The notes: a model not told the origin generated them from the sequence alone. Shown: positions 1 to 6,711, numbered from the stretch's first letter. The stretch is 13,576 nt of DNA from Planctomycetota bacterium (GCA_014237955.1 JABABY010000034.1:1-13576), one strand, 5' to 3'. Made by a program: numbers and translations.

Positions 1-204
1 ACGTTGGCGGAAGAGAAGCCAACTTTGGCTCGGCAGGGCGAGGCGATTTTCTACGACGCACGCCGCAGCCTCGATCAATGGTACAGCTGCCACAGTTGCC
101 ACCAGGATGGCGGCTCAAACGCCGTTACCATGGACACGCTCAACGATGGTTCGACTTTCACGAAGAAGACCGTTTTGCCACTCTGCGACGAGCCATCCCA
201 ATAG
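1..204 (+). CDS. C-type cytochrome fragment, 5' cut by window, truncated C-terminus
   Basis: An open frame enters from the left edge and ends at TAG 202-204, giving 67 visible residues. It holds one haem c motif, CHSCH (CxxCH), at about residues 30-34, followed by QDGGSNAVTMDTLNDGS. That context is typical of planctomycete proteins with a cytochrome c peroxidase/MauG-like C-terminal module, in which haem is attached through the two cysteines and His is an axial ligand. In that family the sequence after KTVLPL normally runs on for many residues, through a Gly-Pro-Trp-Trp type segment and often a second haem motif. Here it ends after six unrelated residues, only 2 bp from the end of epmA. No continuation is visible in the other two forward frames. 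It may be the remnant of a decayed gene or a natural short version; the missing 5' part prevents a decision. The family assignment is from memory of the motif context. Confidence 0.6.
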   Translation, partial: TLAEEKPTLARQGEAIFYDARRSLDQWYSCHSCHQDGGSNAVTMDTLNDGSTFTKKTVLPLCDEPSQ

Positions 205-206
205 AC

Positions 207-1199
207 TCACGCTCGATCCCCATAGAATGCCATCACATCAGCAAGCGTGTCCGCCCCAGCAGCGAGCATGAGCAGGCGGTCGAAACCAAGCGCAACCCCG
301 GTGCAGGGAGGAAGTCCGGACCGCATTGCTTCGATCAACCGATTCTCCACCGGTAGCAGGCTCTTGCCCATTGCCAGTCGTTTTTCGTTGGCGGCCACTG
401 CTCTCGATCGCAGTTCGTCCGCATCGAGAAGTTCGTGATAGCCATTGGCAAGTTCGACCCCTTTGTAAAAAAGCTCGAACCGTTCGGCCACAGGCGGATC
501 TGTCTGCCGAATCCTGGCCAGGGCTGCTTGAGACGCAGGGTAGTCGTAGACGATTACCGGTCGCTTGCAACCCAAGTGTGGCATGACCAATTCGAGCATC
601 AGCAGATCAAGCCAATCATCCCGATCAAGTCCAAATTGTTCAGGTATTGCAACGTTTGCAGAAGTCGCTACCTGCGCTAAACGGGAAGTATCCGCTGTGA
701 GCGGATCGACGTTTGCGTGTTGCATAAAGGCATCCCGATAACTCACGCACTCGGCCGTTTCGGTTTCTAATAAGGCCTCAATGAGTTCAGCGAGTAGAGC
801 AATCCCGTCCTCCATCTTATCGTTCGGGCGGTACCACTCCACCATGGTAAACTCACGGTTATGCAGTGGCCCTTTTTCGCCATCACGAAATGCTCGCGTA
901 ATCTGATAAATGGCCCCGCTCCCGGCGGCAAGCATCCGCTTCATCGCCAACTCGGGCGATGTTTGTAACCAGAGGGACTGGGACTGTTTTGCAGACACCG
1001 TTGTGATTCCGATCGGATCCAGATATTGATCGACAACGGTATCTGTCGAAAGCAGGGGCGTTTCGACTTCAAGAAACCCACGTTGAAAAAAAAATTCACG
1101 CGTTCGCCGCAGCAACGCTGCCCGTAGTTGCAAATAGGGCAACTCGGCTGTTGGCTGCCAACGATTGCCCGACTGGAGATGGTTTCCGTCGCTTGTCAT
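207..1199 (-). CDS. epmA: EpmA, elongation factor P--(R)-beta-lysine ligase
   Basis: A class II lysyl-tRNA synthetase paralogue of about 330 residues, close to the 325 of E. coli EpmA (PoxA/GenX/YjeA). It activates (R)-beta-lysine with ATP and attaches it to Lys34 of EF-P in the cytoplasm. It lacks the N-terminal anticodon-binding domain of LysS and starts almost directly in the catalytic core. Class II motif 1 (FLEVETPLL) lies near residues 42-50, motif 2 (FRDGEKGPLHNREF...EWYR) near 104-124 and motif 3 (GVALGFDRLLML) at 301-312. The C-terminus, ending in GDRA, is intact. I chose ATG at 1199; an in-frame TTG two codons upstream (1205) is possible. It lies 44 bp downstream of efp on the same strand, so the two probably share a transcript, with ligase next to substrate. 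The assignment is firm. Confidence 0.93.
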   Translation of the reverse strand: MTSDGNHLQSGNRWQPTAELPYLQLRAALLRRTREFFFQRGFLEVETPLLSTDTVVDQYLDPIGITTVSAKQSQSLWLQTSPELAMKRMLAAGSGAIYQITRAFRDGEKGPLHNREFTMVEWYRPNDKMEDGIALLAELIEALLETETAECVSYRDAFMQHANVDPLTADTSRLAQVATSANVAIPEQFGLDRDDWLDLLMLELVMPHLGCKRPVIVYDYPASQAALARIRQTDPPVAERFELFYKGVELANGYHELLDADELRSRAVAANEKRLAMGKSLLPVENRLIEAMRSGLPPCTGVALGFDRLLMLAAGADTLADVMAFYGDRA

Positions 1200-1243
1200 A
1201 GGCAATCCGATATCGCAGTAGGCGAACGCTTTGTTGGGCCACC

Positions 1244-1813
1244 TTATTCTTTAACGCGTTCGATGTATTCGCCGGTGCGGGTATCAACACGAATGAGTTC
1301 ACCGATTTCAACAAAAGCGGGACACTGGATCTCCGCACCCGTTTCTACTTTGACCGGTTTTGTAACATTGGTGGCAGTGTTGCCTTTGGCTCCCGGTTCG
1401 CAATACTCAACTTTCAGCACAATATGATTTGGAGGCGTTATGGTGATCGGGTTGTTTTCGTAGAGTACCATCTGGCAGAGCGTGCTATCTTTGAGAAATC
1501 TCCAGTCATCGCCGACCTGTTCGGCCGTCAATTCGTATTGCTCATAATTTTCGGTATTCATAAAGACATAACTGTCGCTCTGCCGGTAAAGAAATTGGCT
1601 TTCAATTTCTTCCACGTCGGCGGCTTCGATCGACTCACCACCCTTATAATTCCGCTCCAATATGGTGCCGCGGACAAGATTTCTCATCCGTAGCGTATAA
1701 ATGGCATTTCCCTTCCCCGGTTTACGAAAGTTGCAATCAATCACCAGATAGGGCTCCCCGTCAATCTGGACCTTCAGGCCTTTTCTAAAATCGCTGGTAC
1801 TATATGTCGCCAC
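1244..1813 (-). CDS. efp: Elongation factor P
   Basis: 189-residue EF-P, full length for the family. It binds between the ribosomal P and E sites and relieves stalling at consecutive prolines. The N-terminal KOW-like domain begins MATYSTSDFRKGLKV and carries the loop KPGKGNA with Lys34, the residue that receives beta-lysine in EpmA/EpmB-type bacteria. Two OB-fold domains follow, ending in the conserved signature RVDTRTGEYIERV near residues 173-185. The start is GTG at 1813. A purine-rich GAGAGGA lies 10 nt upstream on the minus strand (plus-strand positions 1824-1830), a clear Shine-Dalgarno site. The gene precedes epmA in the same direction and is divergent from epmB across a 50-bp gap. Lys34 together with epmA and epmB indicates the beta-lysylated type rather than the rhamnosylated (EarP) or 5-aminopentanolated type. 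Confidence 0.96.
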   Translation of the reverse strand: MATYSTSDFRKGLKVQIDGEPYLVIDCNFRKPGKGNAIYTLRMRNLVRGTILERNYKGGESIEAADVEEIESQFLYRQSDSYVFMNTENYEQYELTAEQVGDDWRFLKDSTLCQMVLYENNPITITPPNHIVLKVEYCEPGAKGNTATNVTKPVKVETGAEIQCPAFVEIGELIRVDTRTGEYIERVKE

Positions 1814-1862
1814 GCTGGGGTTGTCCTCTCTTCGTTTTTTCCGGGGAGCTTAGTATCTTGAG

Positions 1863-2900
1863 GTGATGGCTATTTTAGCGACCCCGCTGCGATCTGTCGC
1901 GACCAGTTCCAAAACGCGACCCGTCCTCTCTTGGCAAGAGTCCCTGCGCCGCGCAATACGTGATCCGGTGCAACTTTGTCGCTCATTGCAGCTTCCCCCG
2001 AAGTACGAACAGGCCGCCGCGCAAGCATCCGAGCTTTTTGGAGTTTTTGTGCCGCGGGAATACCTGGATCGCATAAAGATCGGGGATGAAAAGGATCCAC
2101 TGTTGCGGCAGGTCCTTCCAATCGCCGAAGAAGCTGAGATCGGCAAGGGCTTTTCTTTAGATCCGGTAGGGGATGCCGACGCTTTGACAGCTCCCGGACT
2201 ACTGCACAAGTACCACTCTCGGGTTTTGTTGATCGCTACCGGTGCCTGTGCCGTCCATTGCCGCTACTGCTTTCGCCGCCATTTCCCTTACGACCAGATG
2301 CCTCGCGGACTTGAAGACTGGAAGCCCGCAATAGAACAGATCAAAGAGGATACAGCAATCGAAGAGGTGATTCTTAGCGGCGGAGATCCGCTTATGCTCA
2401 CCGACCAACGACTGGCAGAATTGGTCGCTTGCTTGGACCCGATAAAACATGTAAAGCGTTTGAGAATCCATACCCGCCTGCCGATCATGATTCCTTCTCG
2501 TGTAACCGACGCCCTGATTTCTTTGCTATCCAATCGACATCGTATGCCGGTTGTTGTGGTCCATATCAATCATCCTGCCGAGATTGACGTCCCGGTATCG
2601 ATGGCCCTCTCCCGTTTGGTGGAGTCGGGCATCCTTGTGCTGAATCAATCGGTACTTCTTCGAGGGGTAAACGATTCAGCAGAGGTACTCAGCACACTCT
2701 CAAAACGATTGGTCGATTTGCGCGTGATGCCCTACTACCTCCATCAGCTCGACCGTACTCTCGGGACAAGCCACTTCGAAGTGCCCGTCAAAATTGGGAT
2801 TTCAATCATCGAGCAGATGCGGAGTCGGTTGCCCGGGTATGCCATACCCCGTTTCGTCCAAGAAAAGCGTGGCAAATTGAGCAAACAGGTGTTGGCGTAA
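1863..2900 (+). CDS. epmB: EpmB, EF-P beta-lysylation radical SAM protein (lysine 2,3-aminomutase type)
   Basis: 345 residues, close to E. coli EpmB/YjeK (342) and shorter than clostridial KamA. It converts (S)-alpha-lysine to (R)-beta-lysine, the group that EpmA loads on EF-P. The radical SAM cluster motif is CAVHCRYCFRR, with cysteines at about 129, 133 and 136 (CxxxCxxC). SGGDPLML near residues 171-178 matches the SAM-binding GGD region, and the C-terminal SK (Lys about 341) matches the PLP-binding lysine position in EpmB. The extra C-terminal domain found in longer aminomutases is absent, as in other EpmB. The start is GTG 1863 or the adjacent ATG 1866; a weak TTGAGG lies just upstream. 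It is divergent from efp-epmA, so the modification pathway is complete at this locus. Confidence 0.93.
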   Translation: MMAILATPLRSVATSSKTRPVLSWQESLRRAIRDPVQLCRSLQLPPKYEQAAAQASELFGVFVPREYLDRIKIGDEKDPLLRQVLPIAEEAEIGKGFSLDPVGDADALTAPGLLHKYHSRVLLIATGACAVHCRYCFRRHFPYDQMPRGLEDWKPAIEQIKEDTAIEEVILSGGDPLMLTDQRLAELVACLDPIKHVKRLRIHTRLPIMIPSRVTDALISLLSNRHRMPVVVVHINHPAEIDVPVSMALSRLVESGILVLNQSVLLRGVNDSAEVLSTLSKRLVDLRVMPYYLHQLDRTLGTSHFEVPVKIGISIIEQMRSRLPGYAIPRFVQEKRGKLSKQVLA

Positions 2901-3012
2901 AACGGATGCGATTATTCCCGATGGCAAACAATCTCCGGCCGTAAACCCACCAACTGCGATCATGCGTTCCTCGCAATCAGAGTTTTTCAATGCACGACAA
3001 AGGGGACGCTTC

Positions 3013-3040
3013 TTGAACCGCGTCCGGTTCCTGGTACGAT
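3013..3040 (+). promoter_or_regulatory. Possible sigma70 promoter for the methyltransferase gene, with palindrome in the spacer
   Basis: TTGAAC (3013-3018) and TACGAT (3035-3040) are separated by 16 bp, each matching 4 of 6 consensus bases. A perfect inverted repeat, GAACCG-CGTC-CGGTTC (3015-3030), overlaps the -35 box and fills most of the spacer, a position where a dimeric repressor could act. Its distance of about 49 bp to the TTG start is reasonable. This rests only on pattern matching. Confidence 0.3.
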
Positions 3041-3088
3041 AACCCGCGCTGAGGTTCTCCGCAAACGCTCTTTAGAAAGTTGTGAACG

Positions 3089-4063
3089 TTGGATTCTCCT
3101 AAAATTAAGATCCATTGCGGTGACTGTCTCGAGGGTCTCTCCCGATTGCCTGCCGACACGGTGGATTTGGCGTTCGCTGATCCACCATTCAATATTGGAT
3201 ACGCCTACGATGTGTATAAAGACAAGCTCGATTCGGAGAAATATTTGAGCTGGTCGGCCGACTGGATCGCGGAGATCGTTCGCGTTTTAAAGCCCTCGGG
3301 CACGTTCTGGTTGGCGATCGGCGATGAATATGCAGCAGAGATGAAAGTCCTCATGCAGCGAGAATTGGGTCTATATTGTCGCAGTTGGGTGATTTGGTAT
3401 TACACGTTTGGCGTCAATTGCAAACGTAAATTTAATCGTTCCCACGCCCACTTACTGCATATGGTAAAAGACCCCGATACATTTACATTCAATGTAGCAG
3501 ACATTCGAGTTCCTTCTGCGCGGCAGCTTGTCTATGGCGACCGGCGTGCGAATCCGGAAGGCCGCTTACCAGATGACACCTGGGTACTGCGACCCCAAGA
3601 TCTTCCCGATGGCTTTGCTGCCGAGGAAGACACTTGGTACTTTGCCCGCGTTGCAGGCACGTTCAAGGAGCGAGCCGGTTTTCATGGCTGTCAGATGCCA
3701 GAACAGCTGCTCGGCCGGATTATACGAACCTCAAGCAACGAGGGTGAGTCTGTACTCGACCCGTTTTTAGGGAGCGGCACGACAGGAAGTGTTGCAAAAA
3801 AACTGGGACGACAATTTATCGGTTTTGAACTGTCTCCAGAATATTCCGAACTCGCTTTGAAGCGGATACAGCGTGTTTCGGTGGGCCAGTCCCTCGATGG
3901 TGCGGCCGAACCCACGCTCAGTGCACCGAGTACCGCAGAAGGTCGCCGTCTTTCTGTGCCGAGAGGAACAAAAGTGAAGGCAGAAAAACAACACATCTCC
4001 AATCAGCGGAGCCTACCCGGCATTGGATCGGTCGAGGGTGGAGAGAATCGAGGAAACAGTTAA
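3089..4063 (+). CDS. Solitary beta-class DNA methyltransferase (N4-cytosine or N6-adenine)
   Basis: 324 residues. It transfers a methyl group from S-adenosylmethionine to an exocyclic amino group in DNA. Catalytic motif IV, DPPF, is at residues 31-34 near the N-terminus; a target-recognition stretch lies around 105-190; a motif X-like segment (HGCQMPEQLLGR) is at 199-210; and the SAM-binding motif I (DPFLGSGTT) comes late, at 224-232. The IV-TRD-X-I order defines the beta class. The last 60 residues are polar, low in complexity and probably disordered. The start is TTG 3089, because an in-frame stop lies two codons upstream and motif IV needs the preceding strand (IHCGDCLEGL). No restriction endonuclease gene lies in the window, so it looks like an orphan methylase. 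DPPF alone does not settle base specificity. It is followed 2 bp later by the isomerase gene, which suggests translational coupling. Confidence 0.87.
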   Translation: MDSPKIKIHCGDCLEGLSRLPADTVDLAFADPPFNIGYAYDVYKDKLDSEKYLSWSADWIAEIVRVLKPSGTFWLAIGDEYAAEMKVLMQRELGLYCRSWVIWYYTFGVNCKRKFNRSHAHLLHMVKDPDTFTFNVADIRVPSARQLVYGDRRANPEGRLPDDTWVLRPQDLPDGFAAEEDTWYFARVAGTFKERAGFHGCQMPEQLLGRIIRTSSNEGESVLDPFLGSGTTGSVAKKLGRQFIGFELSPEYSELALKRIQRVSVGQSLDGAAEPTLSAPSTAEGRRLSVPRGTKVKAEKQHISNQRSLPGIGSVEGGENRGNS

Positions 4064-4065
4064 GG

Positions 4066-4893
4066 ATGAAGTTTGCGATTTGCAACGAGACGTTTGGCTC
4101 CTGGCCACTCGAGCGGTCGGTCGCCTTTGCCGGCGAATGCGGTTACACGGGATTGGAAATCGCCCCCTTCACGCTTGGGCCAACAGCCGGTGCCATTTCG
4201 CCGGCCATGCGTCAACAGGTTCGCCGAGGAGTTGAAGATGCCGATTTGGCCGTCGTCGGTTTGCATTGGCTACTCGCCAAGACGGAAGGCTACCACCTCA
4301 CAAGCCCTGAAGCAGCTGTGCGAGAACGGACAGCAAAGTATCTCGTCGAATTAGGCCACCTCTGCCGCGATCTTGGGGGACAAATTATGGTCTTCGGTTC
4401 CCCCCCGCAACGAAATCTGCAGGAGGGCGTGACTCTGGAAGCGGCAGGCGATTATGCCAGGGAGGTTTTTTCCGCAGCGATGCCTGCCTTGGAGGATCTA
4501 GAGGTGGTTTTGGCGTTGGAACCACTTGCCCCGGTAGAAACCAATTTTCTCACCACTGCTGCCGAAACTGTCGCACTGATCGAACAGATTGGATCACCCG
4601 CCTGTCGGCTCCATTTGGATGTGAAGGCGATGGCGAGCGAAGAGGAGACTGCCGCCGACTTAGTCCGTCGTTACGCTGACGAACTGGTCCATTTTCACGC
4701 GAACGATCCCAACCTGCAGGGCCCCGGGTTTGGAGAGGAGGATTTTGTGCCGATTTTTGAAGCCCTCGGCGAGATCGATTACCGTGGTTGGGTATCGGTG
4801 GAGGTTTTTGATTACGATCCGGGAGTCGAGCGGCTTGTAAAGGAAAGCCGTGAGTATATGACACGCTGTCTCGAAAAGATCAGCGGCTCCTGA
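4066..4893 (+). CDS. Sugar phosphate isomerase/epimerase, xylose isomerase-like TIM barrel
   Basis: 275 residues, the usual length for the AP endonuclease 2/xylose isomerase-like TIM-barrel superfamily, whose members isomerise or epimerise sugars and inositol derivatives using a divalent metal. Candidate metal or catalytic residues sit at barrel strand ends: Glu152 (ALEPL), Asp185 (LHLDVKAM), His209 and His211 (HFHAND) and Glu246 (VSVEVFDY). There is no signal peptide, so it is probably cytoplasmic. ATG 4066 lies 2 bp after the methyltransferase stop, and a GAGGAAA stretch about 10 nt upstream can serve as ribosome binding site inside the preceding gene. The substrate cannot be read from the sequence; annotations in this superfamily are usually generic. 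Linkage to a DNA methylase gives no obvious functional clue and may reflect shared transcription only. Confidence 0.85.
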   Translation: MKFAICNETFGSWPLERSVAFAGECGYTGLEIAPFTLGPTAGAISPAMRQQVRRGVEDADLAVVGLHWLLAKTEGYHLTSPEAAVRERTAKYLVELGHLCRDLGGQIMVFGSPPQRNLQEGVTLEAAGDYAREVFSAAMPALEDLEVVLALEPLAPVETNFLTTAAETVALIEQIGSPACRLHLDVKAMASEEETAADLVRRYADELVHFHANDPNLQGPGFGEEDFVPIFEALGEIDYRGWVSVEVFDYDPGVERLVKESREYMTRCLEKISGS

Positions 4894-4978
4894 AAAATCG
4901 CCTTGCTAAAAAAACGCCAAACATAGAGGTGACTTTAGTTGCCTCGCGTGGTCACATTCGCCACTTAAGGTAGAAGCA

Positions 4979-5389
4979 TCACATCGACTCCACGCGGAGT
5001 GTTGCCAGTTGGTGGGCTGTGCCAACGAGGCGATCCCAGTTGTCGTGAATATATCCGGGTGGGCCGCCAATCTGTGCGACAACCTCGTGGACCTGTTCGG
5101 TGGGGACCATTTCAATGGCATCCCAGGGGCAGACAGTCAACTCATACGGATTGGTCTTTTTCTGTGGAATATGGACGCATACTACACAGCCAACGCACCG
5201 TTCCAGATCGATTTCACACCACTGTCCATTCCCTTTAACAGCAATCCCGTCGAGTGTCCTCATTTCAATGGCATCGACCGGACAGACTTCCAAACACGCT
5301 TCGCAGCCGGTGCAGTTGTCGGCATTGATGACCGCCAATTCCTTGGGAACCTTCTTCTTGGGAGCTTTCTTGCCTTCCTTTTTTCCCAT
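4979..5389 (-). CDS. Ferredoxin-like protein with two [4Fe-4S] motifs
   Basis: 136 residues, probably a soluble electron carrier. The lysine-rich N-terminus (residues 2-17) is followed by a classical cluster motif CTGCEACLEVCP (Cys 26, 29, 32, 36) and a second, modified motif: CVGCVVC (Cys 65, 68, 71), whose fourth Cys-Pro comes only at Cys87. The last spacing is therefore 15 residues instead of the usual 3. Cys58 is an extra cysteine. The 45 residues after the second cluster (GGPPGYIHDNWDRLVGTAHQ) do not match a domain I can name. There is no signal peptide or membrane segment. It lies 140 bp downstream of the DUF2007 gene on the same strand and converges with the isomerase gene. The redox partner is unknown. 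Confidence 0.83.
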   Translation of the reverse strand: MGKKEGKKAPKKKVPKELAVINADNCTGCEACLEVCPVDAIEMRTLDGIAVKGNGQWCEIDLERCVGCVVCVHIPQKKTNPYELTVCPWDAIEMVPTEQVHEVVAQIGGPPGYIHDNWDRLVGTAHQLATLRVESM

Positions 5390-5477
5390 CCTAAAACTTC
5401 CAAAAATAAATGTGAATCTATACGGTCAAGAAACTAGGTACATCATAAATAGTAATCCATCACAGGCCAACCGCCAA

Positions 5478-5503
5478 GAAATATTTCACTGGAGAAATAT
5501 CTC
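5478..5503. repeat. Two adjacent AT-rich palindromic elements between DUF2007 and ferredoxin genes
   Basis: GAAATATTTC (5478-5487) is a perfect 10-bp palindrome. GAGAAATATCTC (5492-5503) has GAGA/TCTC arms, and the two share AGAAATAT as a direct repeat spaced 15 bp apart. They lie about 90-110 bp upstream of the ferredoxin start, in the only noncoding DNA before that gene. A regulator-binding pair is possible; no T-run follows either one, so a terminator is unlikely. Confidence 0.3.
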
Positions 5504-5529
5504 TAGTATAGAGCGGCGTTTTTGGCCGG

Positions 5530-5802
5530 CTACTCTTCGCGTTCCTCTTCCTCTTCTGCCTTCTCAGCGGCATCGCCAGCATGGCGGTGAAGAACTTCCT
5601 CTGCTTGTGGAAGGTCCTTTTTGGAAACCAAAACTCGGATCTTAAACACCCCCGTAAGTCCCGCCTGATGTTCCCCCTCAATGACACAATCAATTTCTTC
5701 ATCAGCAAGTGCCAGTTTGAGAATTTCTGCCAGATTTCCATCGGTCACGGTAACAAGTGTTGTCAGTTCCAGCCGTTCATTGTTGTCTTCAGCATGATTC
5801 AT
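5530..5802 (-). CDS. DUF2007 domain protein (putative signal-transducing protein)
   Basis: 90 residues. Residues 14-70 (LVTVTDGNLAEILKLALADEEIDCVIEGE...RVLVSKKDLPQAEEVL) fit the small DUF2007 fold, a ferredoxin-like alpha/beta domain named in databases as putative signal-transducing. It is often linked to membrane or zinc-ribbon modules, but here it stands alone. The tail from residue 76 is highly acidic (EKAEEEEEREE) and probably disordered. There is no signal peptide or membrane helix. ATG 5802 is supported by AAAGGA 9 nt upstream (plus-strand 5812-5817). It is followed in the same direction, after 140 bp, by the ferredoxin gene. No biochemical role is established for the family, so none is assigned. 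Confidence 0.75.
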   Translation of the reverse strand: MNHAEDNNERLELTTLVTVTDGNLAEILKLALADEEIDCVIEGEHQAGLTGVFKIRVLVSKKDLPQAEEVLHRHAGDAAEKAEEEEEREE

Positions 5803-5834
5803 CCTTCTCTATCCTTTCTCAGGCTATTTGGCGT

Positions 5835-5886
5835 ATTGCCGCCGCCGCTGGTCGTCAAGTTTACTCGGTATCCGACAAGCCCATCA
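5835..5886. repeat. Left copy of a 52-bp imperfect direct repeat flanking the sulfotransferase gene
   Basis: Begins ATTGCCGCCGCCGCTG and ends AAGCCCATCA. It aligns without gaps to 6747-6798 with 44 of 52 identical positions; five of the eight differences are transitions. Read on the minus strand, both copies can pair their ends (TTGTCG or TTGCCG with CGGCAA) and keep an inner CCG/CGG pair, so a conserved hairpin is possible. It lies directly upstream of the DUF2007 gene, overlapping its likely leader. Confidence 0.8.
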
Positions 5887-5894
5887 TATTTCTG

Positions 5895-5922
5895 TTGATC
5901 CTTTTCGTGACAATAATATACA
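5895..5922 (+). promoter_or_regulatory. Possible promoter for the sulfotransferase gene
   Basis: TTGATC (5895-5900) and TATACA (5917-5922) are 16 bp apart, each matching 4 of 6 consensus bases, about 70 bp before ATG 5992. The surrounding DNA is AT-rich, which makes chance matches easier. Confidence 0.28.
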
Positions 5923-5943
5923 CTAAGCACGAAAGTGTTGGCT

Positions 5944-5964
5944 AATACATGTGCGAATACATGT
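5944..5964. repeat. Tandem 9-bp repeat AATACATGT upstream of the sulfotransferase gene
   Basis: Two exact copies of AATACATGT (5944-5952 and 5956-5964) are separated by GCG, giving a 12-bp period. Each contains the palindrome ACATGT. The second copy runs into the inverted-repeat element at 5963-5970. A regulatory role or a trace of slippage is possible. Confidence 0.5.
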
Positions 5965-5970
5965 TAGGTG
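5963..5970. repeat. Left arm of 8-bp inverted repeat bounding the sulfotransferase gene; matches GTTRRRY
   Basis: GTTAGGTG. The first seven bases match the integron core-site consensus GTTRRRY. The exact reverse complement, CACCTAAC, stands at 6704-6711 just beyond the gene. If this were a cassette boundary, the cut G/TTAGGT would place the cassette start at 5964, 28 bp before ATG 5992. No full attC partner was found to the left, so this is only a candidate. Confidence 0.4.
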
Positions 5971-5991
5971 AAAAAAATCAGGAACCGAGAC

Positions 5992-6681
5992 ATGATAATC
6001 TCCCATAGTCACAAGTTTATTTTTCTAAAGACAACCAAGACAGCGGGCACGTCAATAGAAATTGCGCTGTCTAAGTTTTGTGGCCCAAATGACATCATTA
6101 CGCCAATTGTTGCCGAGGATGAAGAGACGAGAAGGAAGTTAGGCTACCGGGGGCCACAGAACTACTTCTTACCCATAACGAGTTACGGTATTTACGACAT
6201 GGCTAGGTGGTTAACGAAACGAGAAAAAAAGCATTTCTATAATCACATTTCCGCCAAAGAAGTAAAGGCTCACGTCGGTGATCAGGTGTGGAATAGCTAT
6301 TACAAGTTTTGTATTGAGCGAAATCCCTGGGATCGCTGTATCTCACAATATTACTGGCTAAATCAATCAGAGCCACGGCCCACGACTTCTGAATTTGTGA
6401 GTTCAAATGCCCCGCTAACCCTCAAGAAACAAGGCTATGGATTATACACAATTAATGGAAGGCTCGCGGTTGATAAGATTTGTAGATTTGAAAATCTCTC
6501 GAGCGATCTAGAAGAAGTTAGGAAGCGAGTCGGCATTCCTGAAAAGCTAGAATTGCCGCGAGCAAAGTCGAGATTCAGAAAGGACAAACGAAGCTACCAA
6601 GATATTTTAGGAGAGGCTGAAAAAGCTAAAATAGCGGATTTGTTTCATGATGAAATCAGCCTCTTTGAATATGAGTGTTAG
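5992..6681 (+). CDS. Sulfotransferase family protein
   Basis: 229 residues from ATG 5992 (a GTG at 5968 would add eight). It probably moves sulfate from PAPS to a hydroxyl or amino group of a carbohydrate or other small acceptor. The 5'-phosphosulfate loop is KTTKTAGTSIE at residues 13-23, and the 3'-phosphate element is ERNPWDRCISQYYW at about 109-122, with Arg110 and Ser118 in the expected places. IYTINGRLAVDK-type and RFENL segments follow, as in bacterial sulfotransferase-family proteins. There is no signal peptide. The gene is clearly AT-rich: two 60-bp lines counted by hand gave 40% and 45% GC, against 62% for one line of the isomerase gene. That and the flanking repeats point to recent acquisition. 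It sits alone on the plus strand between two minus-strand units. The acceptor is not predictable. Confidence 0.85.
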   Translation: MIISHSHKFIFLKTTKTAGTSIEIALSKFCGPNDIITPIVAEDEETRRKLGYRGPQNYFLPITSYGIYDMARWLTKREKKHFYNHISAKEVKAHVGDQVWNSYYKFCIERNPWDRCISQYYWLNQSEPRPTTSEFVSSNAPLTLKKQGYGLYTINGRLAVDKICRFENLSSDLEEVRKRVGIPEKLELPRAKSRFRKDKRSYQDILGEAEKAKIADLFHDEISLFEYEC

Positions 6682-6703
6682 TCTTTACACTTCGCCTATA
6701 ACA

Positions 6704-6711
6704 CACCTAAC
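6704..6711. repeat. Right arm of 8-bp inverted repeat bounding the sulfotransferase gene; contains RYYYAAC
   Basis: CACCTAAC; its last seven bases, ACCTAAC (6705-6711), fit the attC inverse core consensus RYYYAAC and are the exact complement of the left arm at 5963-5969, as a cassette's own two ends should be. It lies 24 bp after the sulfotransferase stop. A matching GTTRRRY to the right, needed for a complete attC site, was not found before or within the start of efpL. Confidence 0.4.

Noticed and set aside
3089..4893. Restriction-modification system formed by the methylase and the next gene
   Set aside because: The second protein is a TIM-barrel isomerase-like enzyme with its metal residues intact and shows no nuclease motif typical of restriction enzymes.
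4894..4978. Terminator between the convergent isomerase and ferredoxin genes
   Set aside because: Only 4-bp stems (GAGG/CCTC, GTGG/CCAC) without T-runs were found.
5009..5645. Overlapping plus-strand frames opposite the ferredoxin and DUF2007 genes
   Set aside because: The minus-strand genes carry clear cysteine motifs and a domain match; the opposite frames show none.
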